Source: Luteolibacter luteus (lineage in GTDB: Bacteria > Verrucomicrobiota > Verrucomicrobiia > Verrucomicrobiales > Akkermansiaceae). From it: 64,000 bases of DNA. Positions 42,833-51,484 of this stretch are shown piece by piece. Positions within the stretch are counted from its first letter, which is position 1. Each line of letters starts with the position of its first letter. Both the position numbers and the translations under genes were made by a program. A model generated the notes under the pieces. That model was not told the DNA's origin. It saw nothing but the letters and a program-made list of their open reading frames with translations, and made no database searches. The stretch lies in contig NZ_CP051774.1 in NCBI RefSeq assembly GCF_012913485.1, positions 4,030,001 to 4,094,000 on the forward strand. Direction: 5' to 3'.

Positions 42833-44032
42833 ATGATGGATTCCAGCCGCGGCGTCTCCGAACGCACCCTTCTGCTGCTGCTCGCCTGCGTGCAGTTCAC
42901 CCACATCATGGATTTCATGGTGATGATGCCCTTGGGTCCCCAACTGATGAGGGAACTCGGAATTTCCGCGGCTGCATTCGGGAACATCATCTCCGCCTTC
43001 GCGATCACCGCCGGGGTGGCGGGCTTGATCATGGCGCCGTTTTCGGATCGCTTTGATCGCAAGAGGCTTTTGCTGTTCTGTTACGCCGGGTTTGCCCTGG
43101 GCACATTGGCCTGTGGCCTTTCCACCACGCCCGGAATGCTGATGGCAGCGCGCGCGATGTGCGGTGCCTTCGGTGGCATCAGCAGCGCGACCTTGCTCAC
43201 CATCGTGGCCGACGTGGTGCCCGCGGAGCGCCGCGCGCGGGGGATGGGCATCATCATGACCGCGTTCTCGGTGGCTGCAGCGCTCGGGGTGCCGCTCGGC
43301 CTGAAGCTGGCGCAGTGGTGGAAGTGGGAGGCGCCTTTCCTCGTCATCGCGGCGTTGGCAGCGCTGGTCTGGGTCGTCTTGGCCAAGGTGCTGCCCCCGG
43401 TGCGCGGGCACCTTGATCGCGTCGATGCGGATCACCGGAGAGATTTCCTCGGCCTGCTGAAGGATGGCAATGCCTGGACCGGCATCCTGCTGATGGTGGC
43501 ATGCGTGATGGGGCACTTCATGGTCATCCCGTATCTCTCGCCCTATCTGGTGGGAAATGTGGGCCTGGCGGAAGAGCACCTTTTCCTCGTCTATCTGGTG
43601 GGCGGGGTGGTCACCATTTTCACGGGGCCCTTCGTCGGCAGGATGGCGGATCGCCACGGGCGGTTCCTCGTCTTCTGTATCCTGATCGCTTTTGCCTGCG
43701 GAATCATCTTCCACATCTCCACCTCGGGACCTCTGCCGCTGTGGCACATCCTGCTGAATGCCGCGATCTTCTTCATCTTTGCCAGCGGGCGTTTCATTCC
43801 CGCGCAGGCCGTGATCTCGCTCGCTGTCCCTTCTTCCAGGCGCGGTGCTTACATGAGCCTCGTCTCTTGTGCCCGGGACCTTGCCTCCGGTGTCACCGCG
43901 GCGATCGGCGGCATGATTGTGGTCAAGGGGCCCGGAGTTTCGCTCCTGCACTTCGATCGCTTGGGGATCATCGCGATCACGATCAGCGTTTGCAGCCTCT
44001 TGGTCTTCCGATTGGTGAAGGTGGCAGAGTGA
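42833..44032 (+). CDS. Major facilitator superfamily transporter
   Basis: 399 residues with 12 predicted membrane helices. The loop between helices 2 and 3 carries SDRFDRKRLLLFCYAGFALG, the MFS motif A, and FTHIMDFMVMMPLGPQLM near the start resembles drug/sugar efflux members of the DHA1 group. A long loop after helix 6 (VRGHLDRVDADHRRDFLG) is typical. Probably a proton-coupled exporter; substrate unknown. A second ATG three bases into the gene is an equally good start. It converges with the FAD oxidoreductase gene, 7 bases apart. Confidence 0.85.
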   Translation: MMDSSRGVSERTLLLLLACVQFTHIMDFMVMMPLGPQLMRELGISAAAFGNIISAFAITAGVAGLIMAPFSDRFDRKRLLLFCYAGFALGTLACGLSTTPGMLMAARAMCGAFGGISSATLLTIVADVVPAERRARGMGIIMTAFSVAAALGVPLGLKLAQWWKWEAPFLVIAALAALVWVVLAKVLPPVRGHLDRVDADHRRDFLGLLKDGNAWTGILLMVACVMGHFMVIPYLSPYLVGNVGLAEEHLFLVYLVGGVVTIFTGPFVGRMADRHGRFLVFCILIAFACGIIFHISTSGPLPLWHILLNAAIFFIFASGRFIPAQAVISLAVPSSRRGAYMSLVSCARDLASGVTAAIGGMIVVKGPGVSLLHFDRLGIIAITISVCSLLVFRLVKVAE

Positions 44033-44039
44033 CGGGCCT

Positions 44040-46112
44040 TCAGTCCCCGCTTTTCTCCGGGGCTGCCGGGAAGCTCACCGCATCTGCCACCACGTAGCCA
44101 TCGGCATCCTTGTTGGAAAGGACCACTCCCTCGGTGGCAGCTCCGGTGAAGGGAAATGCACCGAGGTCGTTCCATATGCCACCCTTGCTTCGTTGATCGA
44201 CGCGCAGCGTGGTGCTGCCGTCACGGTGACGGATCTCGACCGCCGCATTGGAGGCGCGGTTGCCATCCTGGGTCCAGCGCAGACGCACCGCGCGCATGCC
44301 GGAGCTGCCAGGCGGGAGATGGAAGAAAACCTCCTTCTCTCCCCGGGCGGCGTTGCCATCGTGGAGGTAGCCGTTGGCGATGGATCCGGGGCTGGCCGAG
44401 GAAGAGGTCCATTCTCCCTTGATGGTAACCAGCGTGGCATTGGAATTGTCCACCACATCGGCAGGCAGCTCGGGAGGCACGGTCGCAAGAGCCTGGCCCG
44501 CCGCAAGCAAGCGCGGGCGCAGTTCCTCGTAGCGGATCGACTGCACCGAAGTGTCATTGTCTAAGGCAAGATCCGCTGCGATCGATGCGCTCTGGCCCAG
44601 CACCATGAAGACCGGTTCCATGCGGATCGATCCGAAGGCCATGTGCGTGGCGGACAAGCTCCAGGGAACCAGCAGGTTTTCGCATTCGCCCTGCTTGGGG
44701 ATCAGCGAGCGGTAGGACACCGGATAGGGCTTCACGCCATGGAGTTGCACGTCTCCTTCGTTCTTCACCATGCCGTTCTTCATGACCCGCTGCACATGGT
44801 GGGAATCCATCGAGTAAGCGGCCATGCCGACGGAATCCGGCACGACCTGCCCTCCGGTGCAGTGCTTCTGGTTCATTACATGATCCGAAACCATCCGGCG
44901 TGCTTCGCGGACGTAGAGCTGCCAGGGCCAATGCCCGTTGTCCGTGAACTCGTCCTTGGGCAGACCCCATCTCGAAGTGGACTCCCGGAGCTTCGCTGGC
45001 ACGCGCGGGTGGTTTTGCAAGGTCCACAAGAGGCCGCGCTGCCAGTTCTCATGCTGCTTGGCCAAGGCCTCCCGTTCCTTGTGATCGAGTGTGGTCCAGT
45101 CCCACCCCTCGCCATGATTCTTTCCAATGAAGTCGGTGGAGATGCCGCCCGTGTTGTTCGAGTCGGTCTTGCGATTCGGCACCAGGTCATGCTTGAAGAA
45201 GCCGGATGCCTGGCCTGCTTCGATCGAGCGGAAGAGCAGTTCGTAGTCCGCTTCCCGGTAGCCTTCAGGCTTGTCGATCTTCACGCGATTCCCGGGCACA
45301 TCGGTTAGAACCATGCGGAAGCAGTAAGCCTGCAGCTTCTTGTCCGCACTGCCATCGGCTCCGCCTGCATCGGGATTCACACCGGAAAGCAGGCCGCTCG
45401 CCGGGTCACCGGGCTTGTTGTAGGGGTCGATGCCATCGACGAGCTGGTTCTTCGTGGATCTCTCCAGCTGGATGCCGCTTTCGGTTTCGCCATGGGTTCC
45501 ATTTGCCTCGCGCCCGGTGGTGAAGCTGACCCCTGCTCCAGGCAGCAGGTCGCCTTCGTAGCTCGCATCGATGAACATTTTCCCTGGGAATTCGCGGCCG
45601 TCTTCCATGCGGAGCTTCGCGATGCGCTTGCCTTGGAGGATCACTCCTTTCTTTAGATCCAGTTTGCCCTCGATCACCGTCACCTTGGCTTCGGCCAGCA
45701 TGGCACTGAAGATCGCCTCCGCGACCCTTGGCTCAAAGACTGATGCGATCTCCAGGCTGTCGTTGAAAGCTGGTCCGCCTTGCCCTCTGTTTCCAAAAGA
45801 TCCCCGCGTCTCCTGCGTCCAAGCCCCTTGCTCCTGATAGTGACGATAGGTGCGATGGTAGAACTCCCGGCTCAGGCCCCCGAGGATCGAACTGTTGCCC
45901 AGATCGGTCCATCCCAGCCCGCTCGTTGTGAGTCCGCCGAGATGTTTCGTCGGGGAAACGAGCACCACGCTGCGGCCATCCCTCGCTGCCTGTACCGCAG
46001 CCGTGATGCCTCCCGAGGTGCCGCCATAGACCACGATGTCATGGGCCGCCGGTTCCGCGGCGAAGGCGGTGGAAAGAAAGAGTCCGGCGAGGAAAGTCGG
46101 GAGCGGATGCAT
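44040..46112 (-). CDS. Secreted FAD-dependent oxidoreductase with golvesin-like C-terminal domain
   Basis: 690 residues from ATG 46112. Signal peptide (LPTFLAGLFLSTAFAAEP), then the FAD motif DIVVYGGTSGGITAAVQAAR and TKHLGGLTTSGLGWTDLG, which mark the PF12831-type 'FAD dependent oxidoreductase' group common in Planctomycetes and Verrucomicrobia. Residues about 560-685 form a golvesin/xanthan-lyase-like beta domain (GYLHDGNAARGEKEVFFHL, KDADGYVVADAVSF). The substrate is unknown; possibly a sugar or polysaccharide-linked group. The open frame continues far upstream, but that part lies antisense to the sensor kinase and is not coding. Divergent from the kinase by 150 bases. Confidence 0.88.
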   Translation of the reverse strand: MHPLPTFLAGLFLSTAFAAEPAAHDIVVYGGTSGGITAAVQAARDGRSVVLVSPTKHLGGLTTSGLGWTDLGNSSILGGLSREFYHRTYRHYQEQGAWTQETRGSFGNRGQGGPAFNDSLEIASVFEPRVAEAIFSAMLAEAKVTVIEGKLDLKKGVILQGKRIAKLRMEDGREFPGKMFIDASYEGDLLPGAGVSFTTGREANGTHGETESGIQLERSTKNQLVDGIDPYNKPGDPASGLLSGVNPDAGGADGSADKKLQAYCFRMVLTDVPGNRVKIDKPEGYREADYELLFRSIEAGQASGFFKHDLVPNRKTDSNNTGGISTDFIGKNHGEGWDWTTLDHKEREALAKQHENWQRGLLWTLQNHPRVPAKLRESTSRWGLPKDEFTDNGHWPWQLYVREARRMVSDHVMNQKHCTGGQVVPDSVGMAAYSMDSHHVQRVMKNGMVKNEGDVQLHGVKPYPVSYRSLIPKQGECENLLVPWSLSATHMAFGSIRMEPVFMVLGQSASIAADLALDNDTSVQSIRYEELRPRLLAAGQALATVPPELPADVVDNSNATLVTIKGEWTSSSASPGSIANGYLHDGNAARGEKEVFFHLPPGSSGMRAVRLRWTQDGNRASNAAVEIRHRDGSTTLRVDQRSKGGIWNDLGAFPFTGAATEGVVLSNKDADGYVVADAVSFPAAPEKSGD

Positions 46113-46233
46113 CACGGGTATACGGTAGGGAAGCCGGGCTATTGCCCTTTTCTCTAAATTGGCGGGGAGCTTGGCAGCGCGGTGTGATGTCCGAATCCCT
46201 CTTTGGAGTGAGACAAAAAGTGTTCGCGTCATG

Positions 46234-46253
46234 AAAACTGTCACGTCAGTTTT
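46234..46253. promoter_or_regulatory. Short dyad beside the sensor kinase start
   Basis: AAAACTG (46234-46240) and CAGTTTT (46247-46253) are perfect inverted repeats around TCACGT, ending 9 bases before the GTG at 46263. A regulator site or a leader hairpin is possible. Confidence 0.35.
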
Positions 46254-46262
46254 TCCTGAAAC

Positions 46263-48359
46263 GTGAAGCCCAAGCCCCGCCTCCCCTTTGTATGCCTGTG
46301 CCTGGTCTTTGGCATGGTGACGGGGGGCTGCTTGCGGGCAGAGGAAGTGCTTCCGCAGGCCATCGGAGAACTCCAGCTGAAGGCCGCGACGGAGCCCTTC
46401 GAGCCGGTGGAAATTAGGACCAGCGGTATCGTGACCTGGATCGACCCGGGTGAAGGGAAGTTCTTCCAGCTCCAGGACCGCACCGGTGGCGTCCAGGTGA
46501 GCTTCACGAATGTCGATTGGCCATTGGTCGGGGATACCGTCGAGATCGAGGGCCGCCTTGAGCGCGGCCCTTATGCGCCCGTCATCAGCAACGCCCGCTT
46601 CCGCCACAAGGGCCGCGGGATCCGGCCGGTAGCGGCAAATGCGTCGGGCGGCGGCCTTTTGAACGGCGAATACAATGGCGAACTCGTGGACGTGCATGGT
46701 TGGGTCCGCAGCGCGGAAATGGTTTCGCCCACGACCTTCTCCGCGGTGCTGAGCTCCGGATCGGCACGGGTCACGGTGCGGGTTAGTAACGCCCGCACCC
46801 TCAACCCGGAGGATCTGATCGCCGCGAAGATCTGGATGCGTGGCGTGGCGGTGCCGGTGCGTGCACGTGGCGGCTTGCGGCAATTGGTGGACGTGCAAGT
46901 CCTCGCTTCGACCGATGACGATTTCCATGTTTTCCGGCGGGAGCCTTCCGACCCATGGAAGAGTCCCATCCGTCCCTTGCAGCAGGCCTTCCAATACCGC
47001 CCGGGCTTCACGCGCGGCGATCGTGTAAGGGTCCGCGGGGAACTGGTCTATGAACGCGATGGGGTGGCCTATCTCAATGATGGCAAAAGCGGCATCGCGG
47101 TGCGTGGCGCGGGCGCGGCCAAGCTGAAGAGAGGGGATCAGGTGGAGGCAGTAGGCTTTCCGGACCTGGAGGACTTCCTGCCCGTGCTTTCGGATGCGGT
47201 GTTCGCGTCTTTTCCCCCCGAAGGCGGGGCGGTGGCTCCGAAGCCGATGCCGGTGGATGATCTCGTGGACGGTCTCCAACATGCCGCTTACGTCACGGTG
47301 CGGGGGCGTTTGTTAGATCGCCTGCATGCCCCGTCTCCGGATGGCAGTGGCATCCTGGTGCTGGCGTTGAATACCCCGCGCGGAGTCTTCACCGCGGAGT
47401 TGGAAGAGAAGCAGGGAGAGAATGTTTCTTACCTCGAAGAAGGCTGCACGCTCGATGCCAGCGGCATCTGCCTGGTCAGCGCGGATGGTGCGGGAAATTC
47501 CACTTCCTTTAAAGTCCTGATCCCGGATCGGAACAGCATCAGGGTGGTGGAGCATGCCAGCTTCTTCACGGTGAAGCGCCTGCTGGTCTTGCTTTCCATT
47601 GCTCTCGGAGGGCTCGCGGCAGTGGCAATCTTCGCCTATTTCATTTCACGGCGGAACTTGAAACTCGCCGCGGAAATGCGCGAGCGCACGGCGGTCACCG
47701 CGGAGCGCAACCGGCTCGCGCGGGATCTTCATGATACCTTGGAGCAAGGACTTACCGGCATCCACCTCCAGCTTCATAGCATCGGGAACTCCGAGGAAGA
47801 TGCCTCTCCTGACACGCGCGAACGTCTCCAAGCCGTGGATGTGCTGGTGAGGCAGTGCCATGCGGAAATGCGCCAATCGATCTGGAACCTGCGCTCGGTG
47901 GCCTTGGAGCAGTTCGATCTGGCCGAAGCCATCGAACGCGCCGCGCGATCGATCGCACTGGGTTCGAACATCGAGCTGGAGGTGAAGCGCAGTGGCGTGC
48001 CGGTCAAGTTGCCACCCTTGATCGAAGACAACCTCCTGCGCATCGGTCAGGAAGCGGTCACCAACGCGGTCAAACACGCCCGCGCCGGCAGCCTGACGGT
48101 GGAGTTGAACACCGCGCCGGAAAGCGTGACGCTCACCGTTTCCGATGACGGCAGCGGCATTCAGGGCGGCTCGCGCCCCGGCCACTTCGGTCTTACCGGA
48201 ATGGGCGAGCGGGCGGTGCGCATCGGTGGCAAGCTGGAACTTACGGAAAACCCAGGTGGCGGCACCTTGGTCCGCGTCAAAGTCCCGCTGCGGAATGGAA
48301 GTTCTCGAAATCAATATGAACCCGCACACTCCTCAACCCATCAAGATCCTCGTCGTTGA
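46263..48359 (+). CDS. NarX-class sensor histidine kinase with OB-fold-like repeat sensor
   Basis: 698 residues, GTG start. A signal-peptide-like N-terminus (FVCLCLVFGMVTGGCLRAEE) is followed by ~400 extracytoplasmic residues containing about four short beta modules that look like OB-fold repeats (VEIRTSGIVTWIDPGEGKFF, LVDVHGWVRSAEM, RVRVRGELVYERDGVAYL, YVTVRGRLLDRLH), a membrane segment near 440 (LLVLLSIALGGLAAVAIFAY), and a HisKA_3 module RNRLARDLHDTLEQGLTGIH (His490) plus ATPase domain (EAVTNAVKHARA, HFGLTGMGERA). It overlaps the regulator gene and is the first gene of a two-component pair. Signal unknown. Confidence 0.88.
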   Translation: MKPKPRLPFVCLCLVFGMVTGGCLRAEEVLPQAIGELQLKAATEPFEPVEIRTSGIVTWIDPGEGKFFQLQDRTGGVQVSFTNVDWPLVGDTVEIEGRLERGPYAPVISNARFRHKGRGIRPVAANASGGGLLNGEYNGELVDVHGWVRSAEMVSPTTFSAVLSSGSARVTVRVSNARTLNPEDLIAAKIWMRGVAVPVRARGGLRQLVDVQVLASTDDDFHVFRREPSDPWKSPIRPLQQAFQYRPGFTRGDRVRVRGELVYERDGVAYLNDGKSGIAVRGAGAAKLKRGDQVEAVGFPDLEDFLPVLSDAVFASFPPEGGAVAPKPMPVDDLVDGLQHAAYVTVRGRLLDRLHAPSPDGSGILVLALNTPRGVFTAELEEKQGENVSYLEEGCTLDASGICLVSADGAGNSTSFKVLIPDRNSIRVVEHASFFTVKRLLVLLSIALGGLAAVAIFAYFISRRNLKLAAEMRERTAVTAERNRLARDLHDTLEQGLTGIHLQLHSIGNSEEDASPDTRERLQAVDVLVRQCHAEMRQSIWNLRSVALEQFDLAEAIERAARSIALGSNIELEVKRSGVPVKLPPLIEDNLLRIGQEAVTNAVKHARAGSLTVELNTAPESVTLTVSDDGSGIQGGSRPGHFGLTGMGERAVRIGGKLELTENPGGGTLVRVKVPLRNGSSRNQYEPAHSSTHQDPRR

Positions 48360-48960
48360 CGACCATTTCGTGGTCCGCGAGGGGCTGCGAAGCCTGATCA
48401 GGAGGGAACCCGGCATGATCGTGATCGCGGAAGCGTCCAATGGTGCGGAAGGCGCCGACATGCACGAGCGCCTGCAACCGCACGTCACCATCATGGACCT
48501 CCGCATGCCGGTGCTGGGTGGAGTGGAGGCCACGCGCTTGATCCGTAGCAGGACCCCCGGCGCGAAGGTCCTGGTGTTGACAAGCTTCGAAGGAGACGAG
48601 GACATCTTCGCCGCCTTCGATGCGGGCGCTTCCGGCTACCTTTTGAAGCACAGTTCCGGTGACCAGGTGGTTCCTGCCATTCACGCGCTGATGCGCGGCG
48701 ACACGTGGATCCCTCCCGAAGTGGAAAGCCATTTGGCGGCACGTCAGCGTAGCGAAGTCCTTTCCAACCGCGAGCGCGAGATCGTCCGCCACCTCGCACT
48801 GGGCGAAGCGAACAAGGAGATCGCCGCTTCCATCGGGATCTCTGAGCAAACCGTGAAATCCCACGTGAAGAACATCCTCGGGAAGCTCCAGGTGCGCGAT
48901 CGCACGGAGGCCGTCACCGTGGCCTTGAGGCGCGGGATCATCCACTTGCCGGAAGTGTGA
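48316..48960 (+). CDS. NarL/FixJ-family response regulator
   Basis: 214 residues. Receiver domain (KILVVDDHFVVREGLRSLI; Asp61 in VTIMDLRMPVLGG), then a LuxR-type HTH (LSNREREIVRHLALGEANKE, SIGISEQTVKSHVKNILGKL). It is the cognate partner of the kinase that overlaps it by 44 bases; an alternative ATG at 48295 would overlap more. Acts as a DNA-binding transcription regulator when phosphorylated. Targets may include the divergent FAD oxidoreductase, an inference from proximity only. Confidence 0.93.
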   Translation: MNPHTPQPIKILVVDDHFVVREGLRSLIRREPGMIVIAEASNGAEGADMHERLQPHVTIMDLRMPVLGGVEATRLIRSRTPGAKVLVLTSFEGDEDIFAAFDAGASGYLLKHSSGDQVVPAIHALMRGDTWIPPEVESHLAARQRSEVLSNREREIVRHLALGEANKEIAASIGISEQTVKSHVKNILGKLQVRDRTEAVTVALRRGIIHLPEV

Positions 48961-49002
48961 AATCTTGTCGGAGCGGCGCAATCGGCCTATGACTTTGCAG
49001 AG

Positions 49003-49581
49003 ATGCTTCCGAAACTCAATCTGGTCTCCGCTCTCGCCGCGCTGGTCTTCTTTTTCCTGCCTTGGGTGGAGGTCGAGTGCAGCGGGGAAAAGTCGGCGAC
49101 CCAGACCGGTTTCCAGACGATCACCGGCACGGCAACGCCCGCCAAGCGCTCCCAAGCTCATGGGCCGAAGCTCGACAGCGAGGGCGAGTCCCTGGGCACG
49201 TCTTACCTCGCAGCCTTCGCACTAGTCGGCGCGGTCTCGGCGGCGGTCATCGGTTTTGCCTCGATGATTGCGGATCGCGCCGATCTGGCACGCGCCACCG
49301 CTTTCCTCTGTGGATGTGCATTCATCTGCCTCGCGATCCAGCTGGTCCTTGGTTTTCCGGCGGAAACCACGCTCCGGGAGAAACTTCGCGGAGAACAGCG
49401 GGCCGAAGGAAAGCCGAAAGGACCGTTGGATGACATCGGCCGCGAGTTCGCGCAGAAGCTCGCCACGGAGATCAAGGTCAGGCCATCGAAGTGGTTTTAC
49501 CTCGAACTCGGGGCCCTTGGAATCCCGCCCTTGCTGATGCTCGGAGCCTCGATGGGGCCTCGTCGCTCCGCGCGAGATTGA
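49003..49581 (+). CDS. Hypothetical membrane protein
   Basis: 192 residues with four likely membrane segments: near the N-terminus (LVSALAALVFFFLPWVEVEC), two in the middle (AAFALVGAVSAAVIGFASMI and FLCGCAFICLAIQLVLGF) and one at the end (LGALGIPPLLMLGASMG). A polar loop of about 45 residues lies between segments 1 and 2. LPWVEVEC at the end of the first helix is common to small orphan membrane proteins of this sort. No family assigned. The next gene on the same strand starts 52 bases later. Confidence 0.6.
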   Translation: MLPKLNLVSALAALVFFFLPWVEVECSGEKSATQTGFQTITGTATPAKRSQAHGPKLDSEGESLGTSYLAAFALVGAVSAAVIGFASMIADRADLARATAFLCGCAFICLAIQLVLGFPAETTLREKLRGEQRAEGKPKGPLDDIGREFAQKLATEIKVRPSKWFYLELGALGIPPLLMLGASMGPRRSARD

Positions 49582-49633
49582 AGGCGATCCTCGTCCTTGC
49601 CGTCGCGAACGAACTGTCCGAGGCTTCCAATCC

Positions 49634-49918
49634 ATGAGTGACAAGCAGCAGGTTCCCCAGTGGGAGGCGAACAAGGTCGTGGCGAAGGGAGTCCTTCATG
49701 ACCGCACCCTGCGTCGCCGTGCAATGGGCCGCTGCCTCATCCTCTTGCTCGCCATGTTTGCCATCGGCCTCTGGGGTATCGATGGCTGGTTAAAGGGAAA
49801 CATCTGGCGCTTCTTCCTCTGGTGGACCGGCTGCGGCTTCCTCGCGATCTTCACCGTCTGCTTCGCTCTGTATGATGCGATGCGGGTGATCCGCGAAGAG
49901 CGGGAGAAGCTGGAATAA
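49634..49918 (+). CDS. Small two-helix membrane protein
   Basis: 94 residues: a basic N-terminal third (KGVLHDRTLRRRAMG), two membrane helices (CLILLLAMFAIGLWGIDGWL and FFLWWTGCGFLAIFTVCFAL) and a charged amphipathic tail (YDAMRVIREEREKLE). No family recognised. The ATG at 49634 lacks a clear ribosome site. Probably co-transcribed with the 49003 gene and stops 33 bases before a terminator hairpin. Confidence 0.6.
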   Translation: MSDKQQVPQWEANKVVAKGVLHDRTLRRRAMGRCLILLLAMFAIGLWGIDGWLKGNIWRFFLWWTGCGFLAIFTVCFALYDAMRVIREEREKLE

Positions 49919-49951
49919 TCTGTTATAATCGGTTGCTACGGGAAGAAGAAA

Positions 49952-49973
49952 GGCAGCATCTCACGATGCTGCC
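49952..49973. terminator. Bidirectional terminator
   Basis: GGCAGCATC (49952-49960) / GATGCTGCC (49965-49973), perfect 9-bp stem with a TCAC loop. On the minus strand it is followed by TTTCTTCTT (end of the 50005 gene); on the plus strand by TTCCC. Confidence 0.75.
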
Positions 49974-50004
49974 TTCCCTGTAGATCGATGAGCTAACTCC
50001 CGGA

Positions 50005-51327
50005 TCAAATCCCCGGGACCATCCCGCTCGTGCCGCTCTGCTTCCAGATCGGGCCTTCTTTCGCGTAGCGCGGTGCCGGGCCTTCCATGTTGGGATCGGG
50101 AAGCGAATTGTCCAAGCGGAACAGCGGCAGGATCGGTGCGCCCGTGGTGGCTTTCTCATAGTTCTCTCCGATCTCCTCGATCAGCAGCGAAACACCGAAG
50201 TAACCACCCGGAATCTCACCGATCAGGATCTCCACCGGATAGGCATTCCCTTCCTTCACCGAGAATTCCGGACCCACCGCGAAGCCGCCGATGTTGTCAT
50301 TGTAGTTCGGAGAAGTCTCGTACTTGTAGAATTGGATCGGCACGCGCATCGGTCCCATCTTGCGGATGTCCTTGGCGAGTTCCGGCACATCGTTGGTGCC
50401 ATCCACATCCGCCGCACGGCCGAACATGTGGGTGCCCGTGCAACCGAGCGTATAGCCGTAGTCAAATACCGTGCGGTTGTTGAAGCGCACCACCAGCAGG
50501 TCGTCCCCGGCACCCACAAAGCGGAACTTGCCTGTCTTCGGTGCCTTCACCGTGCCGCGATACACCACGATCCAGCGTCGCGGCTGCACTTCCTTTTCGC
50601 AGTTGAAAGCGGCAGGCGCTGCCTCCGCGGACATGAAGGGCATGTGCAGCTTGTTCTGATAGAGCTTCTGCGAGGCCTTGTAGTAGTCCCTGAATTCCTT
50701 TTCCTTGAAACCCTTGTCCACGATGTCGCGCACCTTCAGGCGCATCTCGTCGTCGGTCATGTTCGTCGGCTGGCGATCCGAGGTCTGCTTCAGGTCATAG
50801 AAGGTGCCGACCAAGGCGCTTGGAGTCGCCTCGATCGCGCCAAAGGGATTCTTGATCCCGGTGCCATCGCCCATGCCCGGTCCCATTCCGTCGCCGAAGC
50901 CGGACCCGCGGCCATTGCCCTTGCCGCCACCGGACCCATTTCCTCCGAGGCCGCCGGACATTCCACCACCGCCGATGTTCGAAAGCGAGCTCATCTCCGA
51001 GCCCAGCTCTGGCTCGGGAAGCGAGAGATCGCTCGAAACCCCAATCGCCGAAACGCGCGCCACGTTCTTCTGCACCAGCGAAGTGCGCTGCTTCTGCTGC
51101 ATCGTGCTTTCCGGGCTTCCGCCTCCGCCGCCGGCCGGCATGAAGTCCACCTTCTTCGGCGGCTCCTGGATGATCTGGAAGACCCAGAATGCCCCGAGCA
51201 CCAGAAGTCCTACGTGAACGAGAATCGAAATGCTGAGCGCTCCACCACCCAGTTTACTCCAGAAAGATCGCTTTTTTGGAGCGTAGGTGACGTTTTCGAC
51301 GTATTCTTGATCTTGGTCCAAGTCCAT
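50005..51327 (-). CDS. TonB-like anchored, glycine-rich protein with PA14-like domain
   Basis: 440 residues. A cytoplasmic head of ~30 residues, one membrane helix (LSISILVHVGLLVLGAFWVF), then a Pro/Gly-rich spacer with GGGGGS at ~68 and an extended glycine-rich run near 125-165 (GGNGSGGGKGNGRGSGFGDG). This head-helix-spacer layout recalls TonB/energy-transducing proteins. The C-terminal half carries a PA14-like beta domain (APKTGKFRFVGAGDDLLVVR, then GGYFGVSLLIEEIGEN). I see no TonB C-terminal domain. Function unknown; PA14 suggests carbohydrate binding. Minus-strand gene closed by the hairpin at 49952. Confidence 0.65.
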   Translation of the reverse strand: MDLDQDQEYVENVTYAPKKRSFWSKLGGGALSISILVHVGLLVLGAFWVFQIIQEPPKKVDFMPAGGGGGSPESTMQQKQRTSLVQKNVARVSAIGVSSDLSLPEPELGSEMSSLSNIGGGGMSGGLGGNGSGGGKGNGRGSGFGDGMGPGMGDGTGIKNPFGAIEATPSALVGTFYDLKQTSDRQPTNMTDDEMRLKVRDIVDKGFKEKEFRDYYKASQKLYQNKLHMPFMSAEAAPAAFNCEKEVQPRRWIVVYRGTVKAPKTGKFRFVGAGDDLLVVRFNNRTVFDYGYTLGCTGTHMFGRAADVDGTNDVPELAKDIRKMGPMRVPIQFYKYETSPNYNDNIGGFAVGPEFSVKEGNAYPVEILIGEIPGGYFGVSLLIEEIGENYEKATTGAPILPLFRLDNSLPDPNMEGPAPRYAKEGPIWKQSGTSGMVPGI

Positions 51328-51484
51328 GATTGTCAGGTCTATCGGAGAAACGAAAACGCGTTTGGTTTTCTTGGGCGATTCTTCGGGGAACCCGCGTCAT
51401 CCTTGAAAGAGGTGTCACTTTTGCGGCGGCCCCGTGTAGGAATTCGCCTTGCCGGGGAGGGGAGCGGACCGCTTGGATGCGCAC

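Noticed and set aside
46113..47282. Upstream continuation of the FAD oxidoreductase frame, which would give a protein of about 1080 residues
   Set aside because: This part is antisense to the sensor kinase, and a clean signal peptide starts at 46112.
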